Positions 44,731 to 54,114 are shown, numbered from the stretch's first letter. The stretch: 64,000 nt of DNA from CAYPLH01 sp964411505 (GCA_964411505.1 CAYPLH010000002.1:1-64000); one strand, 5' to 3'. Notes: generated by a model not told the origin, from the letters alone. Numbers and translations are program-made.

Positions 44731-46239
44731 TTACAAAGTATAAGGATGCGATTTCCTTGCTGCCTCAACTATTTCTACTCCGGTATTATAATCCAGTTCG
44801 CGGGGCTCGTACTCTTCATGCTCACGTTGCCTTGTAAAGCCGGTGTATTTCCAGCTTGCTGGCTTTGCATCCTTTCGCCACCGACGCAATTCCCAGTAAT
44901 AGCCACGGAATGGATCCCTTGTATCATTCATCCACTCAAGTATTTTATCATGAAGCTTATCCCGGATTTTTGTATATTTTTCACATTCTATAAGATTTTC
45001 CATCTCCCAAGGGTCTTCTTCCAAGTCATAAAGCTCATCTGAGGTCATAAGATTGATGACTAACTTATGTCTGCCGTCGAACACCGCTCGTATTGGCTGA
45101 AATCCCCCATGTGAATCATGATCTATCTCAAACCTTGTAAATTCAGTGAAAACATACTCATTTACTCTTGTATCAAGATCTTCCATTGCGGGCATAAGAC
45201 TTCTCCCTTCCAAAAGCTTGGGAATCTTCATACCTTTTGCTTCCATTATGGTAGGAGCAATATCAATATGCGACACGGGATCTTTATACACAGTATCCGG
45301 TCGGATTACTAAAGGCCACTTTATTATAAATGGAACACGTATTATTTCGTCATACATGGCAGCACCCTTAGAATCCAACGAATGAGAACACAGTGCATCC
45401 CCATGGTCACTGGTGTATATCACCATAGCATCAGGCGCATATTGCTCAATGGCTTCCATCACCCTGCCAATTTCATAATCAACAAAAGAATTGCAGCCAA
45501 AAAACTGATGCCTTTTAATTTTCAGCTTTTCCTTGTCCTCTAGAAGCCTTTTTCCTGCCCACACTTTCTGGTGCTCCGGTTTACCTTCAAGAATATCATA
45601 AACATTTGGGCTTTTAGGAAACTCATACCCTTTGTACATTGATGAATAAGGCTCGGGGCATACAAACGGACCGTGCGGTTCATCATATGATACTACTAGG
45701 AGAAAATCATCCGCACCATGGCATGACAAAAAGTCGATGGCACGATTGGAGCACCTGTGACCATAAGTAAAATCTTCCTTTACTTCTCTTTTTTCCACAA
45801 TGTCCTTTCTTCTTGACCATCTCCTGTCTTCTTCCGGTAATTCTTCAAGGTAACAGCGCATATCATACCAGTAATTAGGATCCCATCCGTCTGGACACCT
45901 CCCCATTCCGAAATAGTCTCCGCCGTCAAGATGCCATTTCCCTATATATGCTGTATGAATCCCCTCATCCCTTAACCTCTGCCCTATTGTTTTTACATTG
46001 TCACCCAAAGCCATATGATTTCCCCAGCTTCCATTGGAATGGGGATAGGTACCGCTAAATATGGCTGACCTTGCCGGTCCGCATACAGGCTGACATGTGT
46101 AAGCCCTGTCAAATCGGCAGCCCTCCTTAGCCAACCTGTCAATGTTGGGTGTCTTCATATCCTTATTCCCATAACACCCCAGCATGTCTGTCCTCTGGGT
46201 ATCAGTCATAATAATAACAATTTTTCTAGCAGTTTTCAC
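44731..46239 (-). CDS. Sulfatase (S1 family), CxPxR type, c
   Basis: 502 aa from the GTG at 46239, where AGAAGG lies 8 nt upstream and the protein begins MKTARKIVIIMTDTQRTDML as sulfatases usually do; the in-frame ATG at 46266 lacks a ribosome binding site. Formylglycine motif C-G-P-A-R (Cys about 53) followed by SAIFSGTYPH, metal site VIYTSDHGDAL, and end YDLEEDPWEMENL. No signal peptide. About 170 bp separate it from the URO-D-fold gene upstream; I see no distinct signal in that gap. Confidence 0.9.
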   Translation of the reverse strand: MKTARKIVIIMTDTQRTDMLGCYGNKDMKTPNIDRLAKEGCRFDRAYTCQPVCGPARSAIFSGTYPHSNGSWGNHMALGDNVKTIGQRLRDEGIHTAYIGKWHLDGGDYFGMGRCPDGWDPNYWYDMRCYLEELPEEDRRWSRRKDIVEKREVKEDFTYGHRCSNRAIDFLSCHGADDFLLVVSYDEPHGPFVCPEPYSSMYKGYEFPKSPNVYDILEGKPEHQKVWAGKRLLEDKEKLKIKRHQFFGCNSFVDYEIGRVMEAIEQYAPDAMVIYTSDHGDALCSHSLDSKGAAMYDEIIRVPFIIKWPLVIRPDTVYKDPVSHIDIAPTIMEAKGMKIPKLLEGRSLMPAMEDLDTRVNEYVFTEFTRFEIDHDSHGGFQPIRAVFDGRHKLVINLMTSDELYDLEEDPWEMENLIECEKYTKIRDKLHDKILEWMNDTRDPFRGYYWELRRWRKDAKPASWKYTGFTRQREHEEYEPRELDYNTGVEIVEAARKSHPYTL

Positions 46240-46434
46240 AATATAAACCTTCTTTCCATCTGCCATTTAGCATATTCTAGATTTGATTGATAGCTACCTT
46301 GTATACATCAAGTATTTTTCCTTATTTAAGTTCAATTGCGTCTCATCAAAATAAAATGTTGCTTCACTTTTATTGGATTCATGAAATTTCAGAAGATATC
46401 TGCTCCTCAAAATGATCTACACTTTTTTATACAA

Positions 46435-47415
46435 TCATTTTTTCCAACGGTCACAGGTTTTGAATTTATCGTACATAATTCTTTTCTTTTCTAAAGTTAC
46501 ACCAATTGCGGCTCCATCGCCGTAATCACTGATTATTAAACCACCTTTATCAGTTCCCCATTGCTGCACAAGATCAAGTGCCTCGTTTTCAATTTCCTCA
46601 TTTGACTTAAAAGGTAGTGTTTTTTGTATATCACATACAGTGGAAAAGCATACTTTGCCGGCAAACCTGTTTCCAATTTCAGCTATCCCATTAGTTATTG
46701 GCTGCTGCATATTAAGTACATCAACTCCAACATCAATAAGTGACGGAATAATTTCATTTATTTTGCCACACGAATGCATCCAAAGATCCCATCCGGCCTT
46801 TTTTGCAGCATCAAATATCTTTTTATATCGAGGTTTAAAAAACTCATCAAAGAGCTTTACGCTTATAAATGTAGCCTGCTCGGTTCCCCAGTCATCAGTG
46901 AAGGAAAGACCGTGTATTATTCCAGGGAAGGCTTTAGAAATGTTCTCTATAATTCTTACATCATATTCTACAATTTTATCAGCAAGCATCTCGATATTTT
47001 CCCTTTCGAGATATAGATCCGTTAATACATTTTCAAATCCTCTTAGCGCATGCATTCTTTCAAAGAGGAGCATAAAAATATCAGTTTTAATGTATTTTCC
47101 ACTGCTATTTTCAAACCGTTGCTCCATTCCTTCATAATAAGCTTTATTGTCAGGATCTGGCCAACGAAACAAATCAATATTGTTCCATTCCAATAGAGGG
47201 TGACCTGTAACTTGACCCATGTTTTTAACGCCTGATCTTTGCCATCTGCATCCCCATTCATCATAAGTTTCTTTCATTTTTTTATTTCCCGTACCAGTTT
47301 GATTCCATTTTGCCATATGTGTATCACAATCATTAAATATACGAAACTCAACAGGTAGCCTATCCGGATCATTGAAGTGTATAGAATTTTTCACTACTTC
47401 ATACGGAGTTTGCAT
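46435..47415 (-). CDS. Uroporphyrinogen decarboxylase-fold protein with HSCG motif, second copy
   Basis: 326 aa. URO-D/MtaA-like barrel: MQTPYEVVKNSIHFNDPDRL (typical RPDRIP-like N-terminus), LSFTDDWGTEQATFIS, WMHSCGKINEIIPSLIDVGV (H214, C216) and STVCDIQKTLPF. The C-terminal region lacks an obvious third zinc Cys. It is divergent from the AraC regulator gene (92-bp gap) whose inverted-repeat operator covers the -35 region of this gene, so it is probably that regulator's first target and may head a transcript with the sulfatases. -10 candidate TATAAT at 47449-47454 with a poor -35, as in activator-dependent promoters. Confidence 0.78.
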   Translation of the reverse strand: MQTPYEVVKNSIHFNDPDRLPVEFRIFNDCDTHMAKWNQTGTGNKKMKETYDEWGCRWQRSGVKNMGQVTGHPLLEWNNIDLFRWPDPDNKAYYEGMEQRFENSSGKYIKTDIFMLLFERMHALRGFENVLTDLYLERENIEMLADKIVEYDVRIIENISKAFPGIIHGLSFTDDWGTEQATFISVKLFDEFFKPRYKKIFDAAKKAGWDLWMHSCGKINEIIPSLIDVGVDVLNMQQPITNGIAEIGNRFAGKVCFSTVCDIQKTLPFKSNEEIENEALDLVQQWGTDKGGLIISDYGDGAAIGVTLEKKRIMYDKFKTCDRWKK

Positions 47416-47459
47416 TTAATTAAGCCCCCTTTGGCATGAATTAAATAGATTATAATATT

Positions 47460-47506
47460 TATGAAATTGTATTGCATTCAATTTAGTATTGTAATACAAT
47501 TTCATA
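47460..47506. promoter_or_regulatory. Perfect inverted repeat operator between the divergent URO-D-fold and AraC genes
   Basis: TATGAAATTGTATT (47460-47473) and AATACAATTTCATA (47493-47506), 14 bp perfect, 19-bp spacer. The left arm covers the -35 zone of the minus-strand promoter; the right arm covers the -10 of the AraC promoter. Expected to let the AraC protein activate leftward and repress itself (inference). Confidence 0.7.
47472..47500 (+). promoter_or_regulatory. Predicted promoter of the AraC gene
   Basis: TTGCAT (47472-47477), 17-bp spacer, TACAAT (47495-47500). Transcription would begin at about 47507, at the start codon itself, and no Shine-Dalgarno precedes that ATG, so the message may be leaderless. 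Confidence 0.45.
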
Positions 47507-47507
47507 C

Positions 47508-48374
47508 ATGGATAAAACAGATTTTGAAAAATCACTAAATCAAAAAAGAATAATAATCAATTTCGATAAGCTGGGTTTATTTAACCTTCAAAAACTGGGA
47601 AGATTGAATTACACTAATGCTCATCCGCCTCTTAGGCATCATTTGCACAAAAATGCATTTGAAATTTGTTATCTTGCAAGGGGGCGGCAAAAATATGAGG
47701 TTAATGGGGAAACATATGATCTTAAGGGTGATGATGTGTTTTTGACTTACCCAAATGAAGTTCATGGTTCAGGTGGTAATCCCGAAGAAAAATCAGTTCT
47801 GTACTGGGTGATTATTAGTATTAATGAAGCAGAGGATTTCTTAAATTCGGGCTTATATGAAGGAAAGCGGCTTATAGAGAAGCTCATGTCCCTTAATCAG
47901 AGAAAATTCCAGGGAAATGAGTGTTTGAAAATTTATCTTGACAATATTATATCTGTCTATTATTCTGATTCGGATTTTAAAAGACTTCTTATAAGAAACT
48001 ATATAACTGAATTTATTATTAAAATTATTGAATATGAAAGTAAATCAGAAAGGTTTATTACCGAAAAGATTCAAGCTGCTTTAAAAAATATTAGCGATAA
48101 CATTGATAAGGATATTAACTTGGATTATTTGGCACATAAGGCAGAGCTTTCCCTTTCACGCTTTAAGCAAAGATTCAGAAATGAGCTGGGAATACCGCCA
48201 CGAGAATATATAATAAGGCAGAAAGTCGAGTATGCAGGCAATTTGTTAATAGAAACAGACAGAAGCATTACCGACATTGCATATGATCTTGGCTTTTCAT
48301 CCGGAAATTATTTTTCTACAGTTTTTAAAAGAATTACAGGTAAAACACCTACACAATTCAGGAACTGCGATTGA
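47508..48374 (+). CDS. AraC-family transcriptional regulator with cupin sensor
   Basis: 288 aa. Cupin-type sugar-binding N-terminus (about 30-115; HPPLRHHLHKNAFEICYLAR, DDVFLTYPNEVHG) and C-terminal AraC helix-turn-helix pair (about 190-285; INLDYLAHKAELSLSRFKQR, SITDIAYDLGFSSGNYFSTV, then KTPTQFRN). One of few plus-strand genes; divergent from the URO-D-fold gene and convergent with the GH2 gene, 12 bp apart. Likely controls both: the operator half-site AATTTCATA recurs in the GH2 promoter region. Start at ATG 47508 despite the missing ribosome binding site, as no better in-frame start keeps the cupin intact. Confidence 0.88.
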   Translation: MDKTDFEKSLNQKRIIINFDKLGLFNLQKLGRLNYTNAHPPLRHHLHKNAFEICYLARGRQKYEVNGETYDLKGDDVFLTYPNEVHGSGGNPEEKSVLYWVIISINEAEDFLNSGLYEGKRLIEKLMSLNQRKFQGNECLKIYLDNIISVYYSDSDFKRLLIRNYITEFIIKIIEYESKSERFITEKIQAALKNISDNIDKDINLDYLAHKAELSLSRFKQRFRNELGIPPREYIIRQKVEYAGNLLIETDRSITDIAYDLGFSSGNYFSTVFKRITGKTPTQFRNCD

Positions 48375-48386
48375 TATACTATACTG

Positions 48387-51383
48387 TCAGTTCCAGTAAT
48401 CAATAGGTGGCAGCAAAATAACTCTGTTTTTTGATAACCTGTACTTCATTTTTCCACCTTGGTCTATCTTTTCAATATAAGGGTTTATTTCTTGAAGTAC
48501 ACGGAATATTTCAATTTTCTTGCTTGCATCCATGCTTTCAAAACCTTTAATATATCTGGTTAAAACTTCATTAAGGTCATCGGAGTTTACATATACCACA
48601 TCTGACAAATCTCTGCTTTTAGAAAATACAACAGAAATTGAATTCTCGGGTAAATTTATATAATTATAAACCACTGTACTTAATGGAATATGCATTTTTT
48701 CAATTATGATTTCAGCAAAATATTTTCTGATTTCATTCTTAAAGGCTTCGCTGTATTTTGCTTCATTTAAAAAACTGCAAAATTTTACACAATCATTATA
48801 AAGGTTTACTACAAAATTAAAATCATCGGCAACCAGTATCCCTTTATTTCTATTCAAGTATTTCATTAATACCTTTTTGAAAACACAAAAAATGCTTTCA
48901 TCTATCGCTTTACCCCGATATGCATTTCTTATTTGCATATCTAGGTTTACTTCCCAATCACTTTCCGGAAGCTTTTGAAGCACAATATCCTGTACAATAT
49001 CGTTAAGTGCAGATGCATTGTCTTTATCTGCAACATCCTTAATACGGGTACTTTTAAATCTCCTGTTTAGGTTAATGTTCTTAAGTTGAGGTTCAATAAT
49101 ACCTTCAACTACGTTATTCAATACAGGTACTGCTTCAAGCTCTATTTTTCCATCAGCCAATCCTTCGGAAAGTGCTCTTACTGTTATCTTTCCGCATTTG
49201 CCATTGGATCTTAAAGGTATGTTAAATGGTACATCTATATACATTGTACCCTCATAGGAATTATTTTTGTTGATATCGGAAACAAAAACATCAGGTGCTA
49301 CAAGAGAAGCACAACCATCAACTTCAAATTCTATTTTATTATTTGCACCATATACATGAACCCCATTTTTATCAACGATATCAACAGTGATAAGTATAAT
49401 ATTAGAAATATCAGCTTCTATACACTCATGTGATTTTTTAAGGACAATTTTATGAGGTTTTCCTGGTAATTTCAGCTCACTAATAACCTCTTTTTCATCT
49501 TTCTTTCCTTTTGCTGTTAATTTACCTTTAACGACCGGTACGTTTTCGAAAACTACTGTAAAATCATTTTGTTTACATGGATACTTTTGTCCAATGATTT
49601 TATTGTTTACTGCTAATTCGACATAGTCACAGTTGCTGTTTATAATAATGTCTCTACGCTCTCCTAAGTACCTTTCTGTCCATTCATAGGGATGTATAAA
49701 TATCATTGGCTTGCTTGACCAATTGGCCTGCCAAAGATAATACATATATTTGGGTATCCTGTAAGAATCCACCCAGCCTTTCGGATTTATATGTTTAAGT
49801 GGAGTACCTATATACTCTCTGTCTGCACCGTGATCTGCATAAAGCCACATTACTCCGTTCATATCAATACGACCTCTTTGACTGGCACCTTCAATAAGTG
49901 CATTTTGATGTTGCCATTCTTCATGACCTGAATGCTGACCGTTGAGTGGCTCAAGATTTTTTACATCTTTGTTATACCAACCTCTGACAGTACATCTTAA
50001 CAGATTTTCCATTTCCAACTGCTCATGATTATGTTTTTCATCAGACCCTCTTCTTACAGCCTTTCGTACATGTATTATCCTGGTTGCATCTTCTTTTTTT
50101 GCCCATTCGGCATCTGCAGCATCATAGGTTTCATTCCCCATGCTCCACATTAAGATTGAAGGATGATTTTTATCTCTTCTTATCATTTCTTTAACCATTT
50201 GCTTCTGAACCTCTTCTGAAAATCTTTGATGCTTTATTACAGGTACTTCCTCACAGGCAATAATCCCATATTTATCGCACAAGTCATATACTAGAGGATC
50301 TTGTGTGTAATGACATGTTCTTATAAAATTGTGTCCTAGTTTAAACCTGATATCCTCAAGGTCCATTTTATGCATCCATTTTGGGATGGCATCTCCAAGC
50401 CAGGGATATTCTTGATGTCTGTTCGTACCATGTATATGAATTAGTTTTCCGTTTAGATATAGCCTTTTTTCTTGATAATTCCACTCGAACCACCTGAAAC
50501 CAAAGCTGGATTCAATCTCATCACATACTTGCTCTTCGTTGTTCAAATAAATTTTTACTCTGTAGAGATTCGGATTTTCGGGAAACCAAAGATCCGGCTT
50601 TTCTATTTCCTCGCTTTGCTGTTCATATTCTGCGGGATGCCCTGCTTTAATCAGCATTGTACTTTCCATCTGATTGATAATATTATCTTTTGCATCAAAA
50701 ATCAAAGCTTTGACAGTGCATTTCTTATCTTCGTTGTAATCATTCTTTACAAAGGTTTTTATTTTCACAGATCCTTTATCTTTTGTTACAATAGGCGTTG
50801 TTATATATGTGCCTCCATCATGTTCCGATGAGCCTTGAAATGGAATATGAAGTTTGTCTTTTACAACAATCCTCACATCACGATAAATTCCACCGTAAAC
50901 ATTGAAGTTTCCGGCCACCATAGGAGGTATCCCACCAAATTCATCATCTCTTCTGTTACTTACATGAACAGCAAGGACGTTTTCCTGATTAAAATTAACA
51001 TAATCAGTAATATCAAAATAGAAGGATGTATATCCTCCACAATGCAAGCCAACAAACTTTCCATTTAACCATACTTTTGATAGCTTCTGTACACCGTCGA
51101 ATTCTACAAAAATTTTCTTATCATTATACATAGAGTCAATTACAAACTTCTTACGATAACATCCCCAGCCATACCACCAATAAGTATCATCTCTTTCAGA
51201 TGGGCTCATAATAAATGGATGGATCTCTCCTGTGGTCTCATATGTATTCCAGGTATGAGGAATTCCTACAACACACCAAGAAGAATCGTTATACGTCAGA
51301 TCTGATAGGTCATTTTTTTCTTCACCCTCCGGAAAGTATTGAAACTTCCACATTGAGTTAATTGTTTTTATTATTCTTGCCAC
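48387..51383 (-). CDS. Glycoside hydrolase family 2 enzyme with unassigned C-terminal region, 998 aa
   Basis: Cytoplasmic GH2: jelly-roll (GIPHTWNTYET, GWGCYRKKF, GGIYRDVRIV), Ig-like domain (LWFPENPNLYRVKI), barrel with RTCHYTQDP and acid/base Glu418 in WSMGNETYDAAD. The nucleophile is not obvious: the region has NGQHSGHEEWQHQN and GVMWLYADHGADREY instead of the usual motif, so it is a divergent GH2 subgroup. An Ig domain follows (KPHKIVLKKSHECIEAD). The last ~220 residues (from about 775) are Lys/Asn-rich and mostly helical with no family I recognise. GTG start with GAGGT upstream. The promoter region carries two copies of the AraC half-site. Confidence 0.88.
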   Translation of the reverse strand: MARIIKTINSMWKFQYFPEGEEKNDLSDLTYNDSSWCVVGIPHTWNTYETTGEIHPFIMSPSERDDTYWWYGWGCYRKKFVIDSMYNDKKIFVEFDGVQKLSKVWLNGKFVGLHCGGYTSFYFDITDYVNFNQENVLAVHVSNRRDDEFGGIPPMVAGNFNVYGGIYRDVRIVVKDKLHIPFQGSSEHDGGTYITTPIVTKDKGSVKIKTFVKNDYNEDKKCTVKALIFDAKDNIINQMESTMLIKAGHPAEYEQQSEEIEKPDLWFPENPNLYRVKIYLNNEEQVCDEIESSFGFRWFEWNYQEKRLYLNGKLIHIHGTNRHQEYPWLGDAIPKWMHKMDLEDIRFKLGHNFIRTCHYTQDPLVYDLCDKYGIIACEEVPVIKHQRFSEEVQKQMVKEMIRRDKNHPSILMWSMGNETYDAADAEWAKKEDATRIIHVRKAVRRGSDEKHNHEQLEMENLLRCTVRGWYNKDVKNLEPLNGQHSGHEEWQHQNALIEGASQRGRIDMNGVMWLYADHGADREYIGTPLKHINPKGWVDSYRIPKYMYYLWQANWSSKPMIFIHPYEWTERYLGERRDIIINSNCDYVELAVNNKIIGQKYPCKQNDFTVVFENVPVVKGKLTAKGKKDEKEVISELKLPGKPHKIVLKKSHECIEADISNIILITVDIVDKNGVHVYGANNKIEFEVDGCASLVAPDVFVSDINKNNSYEGTMYIDVPFNIPLRSNGKCGKITVRALSEGLADGKIELEAVPVLNNVVEGIIEPQLKNINLNRRFKSTRIKDVADKDNASALNDIVQDIVLQKLPESDWEVNLDMQIRNAYRGKAIDESIFCVFKKVLMKYLNRNKGILVADDFNFVVNLYNDCVKFCSFLNEAKYSEAFKNEIRKYFAEIIIEKMHIPLSTVVYNYINLPENSISVVFSKSRDLSDVVYVNSDDLNEVLTRYIKGFESMDASKKIEIFRVLQEINPYIEKIDQGGKMKYRLSKNRVILLPPIDYWN

Positions 51384-51497
51384 GATTTTTACCTCACATT
51401 TTTTACTTCATTATCATTCTTTTCAACATCCAGTCTAACACAATAGGTTTGAAAGATTCTAAAATTCTCTGATATAAAATTTCTGTATTCTATCTGC

Positions 51498-51539
51498 AAT
51501 TTCATATGTATAGTATAGCAAATTTCATATGTTATGCAA
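51498..51539 (-). promoter_or_regulatory. GH2 promoter with two AraC-type half-sites
   Basis: Minus-strand -35 TTGCAT (51534-51539) and -10 TATACT (51512-51517), 16-bp spacer. AATTTCATATGT occurs at 51498 and again at 51521, 23 bp apart in direct orientation; AATTTCATA is also the arm of the operator at 47493-47506. One copy lies in the spacer and one at the start point. Confidence 0.55.
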
Positions 51540-51583
51540 TGCTCTTATAGTTCAGTTACGGTAACTGAGGGTCTTAGCAAACT

Positions 51584-51783
51584 AATAAATGAACAACCAT
51601 CTCTAATACAGCTAATTACAGCAAGGCTTAGGAAAACTAAGTTTTAAATGCCTTAGAATTTAGAAATGCTCGTGCTGTTTGAACGTAAGTGAGTTCACGA
51701 AATTACTTAATGAGAAGGCATTTTAAACTTGTAGTTTTCCTTGCTGAAGCTGTATAGCAGTATTAGATATGTTTTTCATTTTG
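51584..51783. repeat. Large imperfect inverted repeat (MITE-like)
   Basis: Arms of about 70 bp (51584-51654 and 51715-51783): left reads AATGAACAACCATCTCTAAT, then CAGCAAGG, AAAACTAAG and AAATGCCTT; the right arm is its near complement (AAGGCATTTTAAACTTG, TAGTTTTCCTTGCTG, TATTAGATATG). The ~60-bp centre has no ORF. It fills the divergent gap between the GH2 and the GHL6-like gene. Nearby CAGTTACGGTAACTG (51553-51567) is a further small palindrome. Confidence 0.6.
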
Positions 51784-51960
51784 TATAATGCACCATGTGA
51801 ACTGTAACAGTTTATTAATAAAAAGTTGGATTTTTGCTATTGAATTTTTACCTCGAATAATTGTAACATATAATAGGTACTGCGCATAAAAAATCTGTTA
51901 ATTGCTGCATGCTGCAGATATGTGACTAAATAAATCTAATGTAAAAGGTGGTTTAAAAAT

Positions 51961-54114
51961 ATGTGGTATAACAAGCAACTAAGAATTTTTCAGACCTTAC
52001 TTACAGAGCCCGATATTATCTGTTATGATGTCCATAAAGTTGTTCACTTTCTTGAAGAAGTCGAGGCTAACTGCGTTGTGATAAACGCAGGAGGTATCGT
52101 TGACTTTTTTAACAACACGTTAGAGCTGGCAAATCCCAACAAATTTATGACACATGATATGCTTCTTACTGACTTGCCTAAAGAATGTCATAAAAGAGGA
52201 ATTAAGGTTATAGGCAGAGTTGATTTTCGTGGAGTTGAGCCGCATGTATATGACCGCCACCCTGAATGGTTTGCTGTGAATAAAGACGAAACACCCATCA
52301 TAAGCACAATAGGATTATATACGCCATGTCCCACAGGAGTATATTGGAATGAATATGCCGCCAGCTTTATAAAGCACATTCTAAGCTCATATGACATTGA
52401 CGGTATTTGGGAGAATTCTATAGGCGTTCTTGCAAAGGTTTGTTACTGCAAAAGCTGTCAGGAATCTTATTTTCAAGATTTGAACAAACCCATACCTGAA
52501 GGGGAAAACTATGATTCAAGTGAATTTGATGAGTATAGAGTTTGGAAAGCTGACCATACCGAAAAACACTTAAAGCTTTTGCGTAATGCCGTTAAAAGCT
52601 TTGGAGAAGATAAGGCATATACCGGCGAGATTTTCGGAGTATATAATATGCAACGCGTAAAAGATACCTGCATTGATATGTACTGCGCAAGACAATATTT
52701 TGATTTTCTTGTTAACAATACCTTTAATTTAAGAAGAGGTGGTTTGAATAGTTTAACACTTCCAATTTCCCATACAGTTTTTATGAAATCAATTGCCAAA
52801 GATAAACAGTCTGTTGTTCTTTTCGGAAATAACGGCGGAACCTGGCGGTATGTAAGCGACCCGCAAATAGAAACTAAATTATGGATTTGGCAAGCTGTTG
52901 CCGCCGGTGCAAGCCTGTGGGATGCAATCATGAACGGACAATACCCTGGTGCTATGCATGATAATAGAAACGCCAAAATTGCACAAGATGCGTTCCATTA
53001 TCTTTCGTACTATCAGAACATTTTACAAACACAATTACCCGTTGCCGATGTTGGTATTTTCTATTCAAAGCCTACGCAAACTTTTCGTATGACTAGCGAT
53101 GGCAACAATAAAGCACATAAAGAAAAAGACAACAGTAACAAAAATTACAGTGAGTTTATAAAAGGCGCTGAGAGTGTAATAATAGATAATCATATTCCCT
53201 ACGCATTTTGCCCTGATGCTGATTTTAGTATTGACAAAATCAAACACATAAAAGTGTTAATACTTCCAAATGTCATGTGCCTTTCTAATGAACATATTGC
53301 AGTAATAAAAGACTATGTCAAAGAAGGTGGCGGTCTGATTGCTTCCTACAAGACATCCTTGTACGATGAAAACGGTATCAAAAGACCTGACTTCGGACTT
53401 GCAGAGCTTTTTGGATGCAGTTATTCGGGCAGAAAAGGTGAATACAGAGAAGGTGATTCATATCAAATGATCTGCTTTAAGGATCACCCGGTGCTTAATG
53501 GAATAGATGATACGGATTTGCTTATGAGCAGTGAAGATACCTTGCTCTGTACATTAAATGATAATATCACATATACCTGCTTATGCAGCTATGTTCCCGA
53601 AATACCTGCAAAACATCCGGAAGCGGCGTGGTTCAATGAGATTAAAACTGAGTTTTCAACAGTTACGGCAGGATATTATGGAAAAGGAAAAGTAGTGTAT
53701 TTTGCCAATCAAATGGATCGGTTATGCCATACCCTTGGTCTGGATGATTTTTTCAATTTGTTCCATAATGCTATTCAATGGGTAAAGCAATCAGAGTTTT
53801 CGGTTATAACGGATGCGCCTCCGAGCGTTCGGGTCATTCTCACTCAAAATAAAGGGGATTGTAATCAATATGTTTTATCAGTTGTTAACCTGACATCTGC
53901 CCCAAGCCGACCAATCCGCAAATTGGTACCTGTAAATAATTTCACTGTTGAACTTTTGTTATCAGGAAGCAAACTTATAAAACACCTAATACTGAGGCAG
54001 GAATCAAGCATTGATGTGACAATTGCTTCTCAAAAAAGTAATTTACTCTGTATCAAAGTGAACTTAAGCAGATTGGATGAGTTTTCATCCCTTTATTTTG
54101 AAGTGCTTTCATGA
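51961..54114 (+). CDS. GHL6/GH42-like putative glycosidase with trimerisation domain
   Basis: 717 aa. N-terminal TIM barrel like hypothetical glycosyl hydrolase 6 (PF14871): DLPKECHKRGIKVIGRVDFR, HPEWFAVNKDE, GLYTPCPTGVYWNEYA. The Cys cluster VCYCKSCQESY (C161, C163, C166) is like the zinc-type cluster of GH42-related enzymes. From about 400 comes a GH42 trimerisation/glutamine amidotransferase-like domain (IKVLILPNVMCLSNEHIAVI, YVKEGGGLIASY, GYYGKGKVVYFANQMDR), then a small beta domain. Catalytic Glu candidates are in GIWENS (about 151) and TGEIFG. No signal peptide; AAAGGTGG upstream of ATG. Likely acts on imported oligosaccharides together with the divergent GH2. Confidence 0.8.
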   Translation: MWYNKQLRIFQTLLTEPDIICYDVHKVVHFLEEVEANCVVINAGGIVDFFNNTLELANPNKFMTHDMLLTDLPKECHKRGIKVIGRVDFRGVEPHVYDRHPEWFAVNKDETPIISTIGLYTPCPTGVYWNEYAASFIKHILSSYDIDGIWENSIGVLAKVCYCKSCQESYFQDLNKPIPEGENYDSSEFDEYRVWKADHTEKHLKLLRNAVKSFGEDKAYTGEIFGVYNMQRVKDTCIDMYCARQYFDFLVNNTFNLRRGGLNSLTLPISHTVFMKSIAKDKQSVVLFGNNGGTWRYVSDPQIETKLWIWQAVAAGASLWDAIMNGQYPGAMHDNRNAKIAQDAFHYLSYYQNILQTQLPVADVGIFYSKPTQTFRMTSDGNNKAHKEKDNSNKNYSEFIKGAESVIIDNHIPYAFCPDADFSIDKIKHIKVLILPNVMCLSNEHIAVIKDYVKEGGGLIASYKTSLYDENGIKRPDFGLAELFGCSYSGRKGEYREGDSYQMICFKDHPVLNGIDDTDLLMSSEDTLLCTLNDNITYTCLCSYVPEIPAKHPEAAWFNEIKTEFSTVTAGYYGKGKVVYFANQMDRLCHTLGLDDFFNLFHNAIQWVKQSEFSVITDAPPSVRVILTQNKGDCNQYVLSVVNLTSAPSRPIRKLVPVNNFTVELLLSGSKLIKHLILRQESSIDVTIASQKSNLLCIKVNLSRLDEFSSLYFEVLS

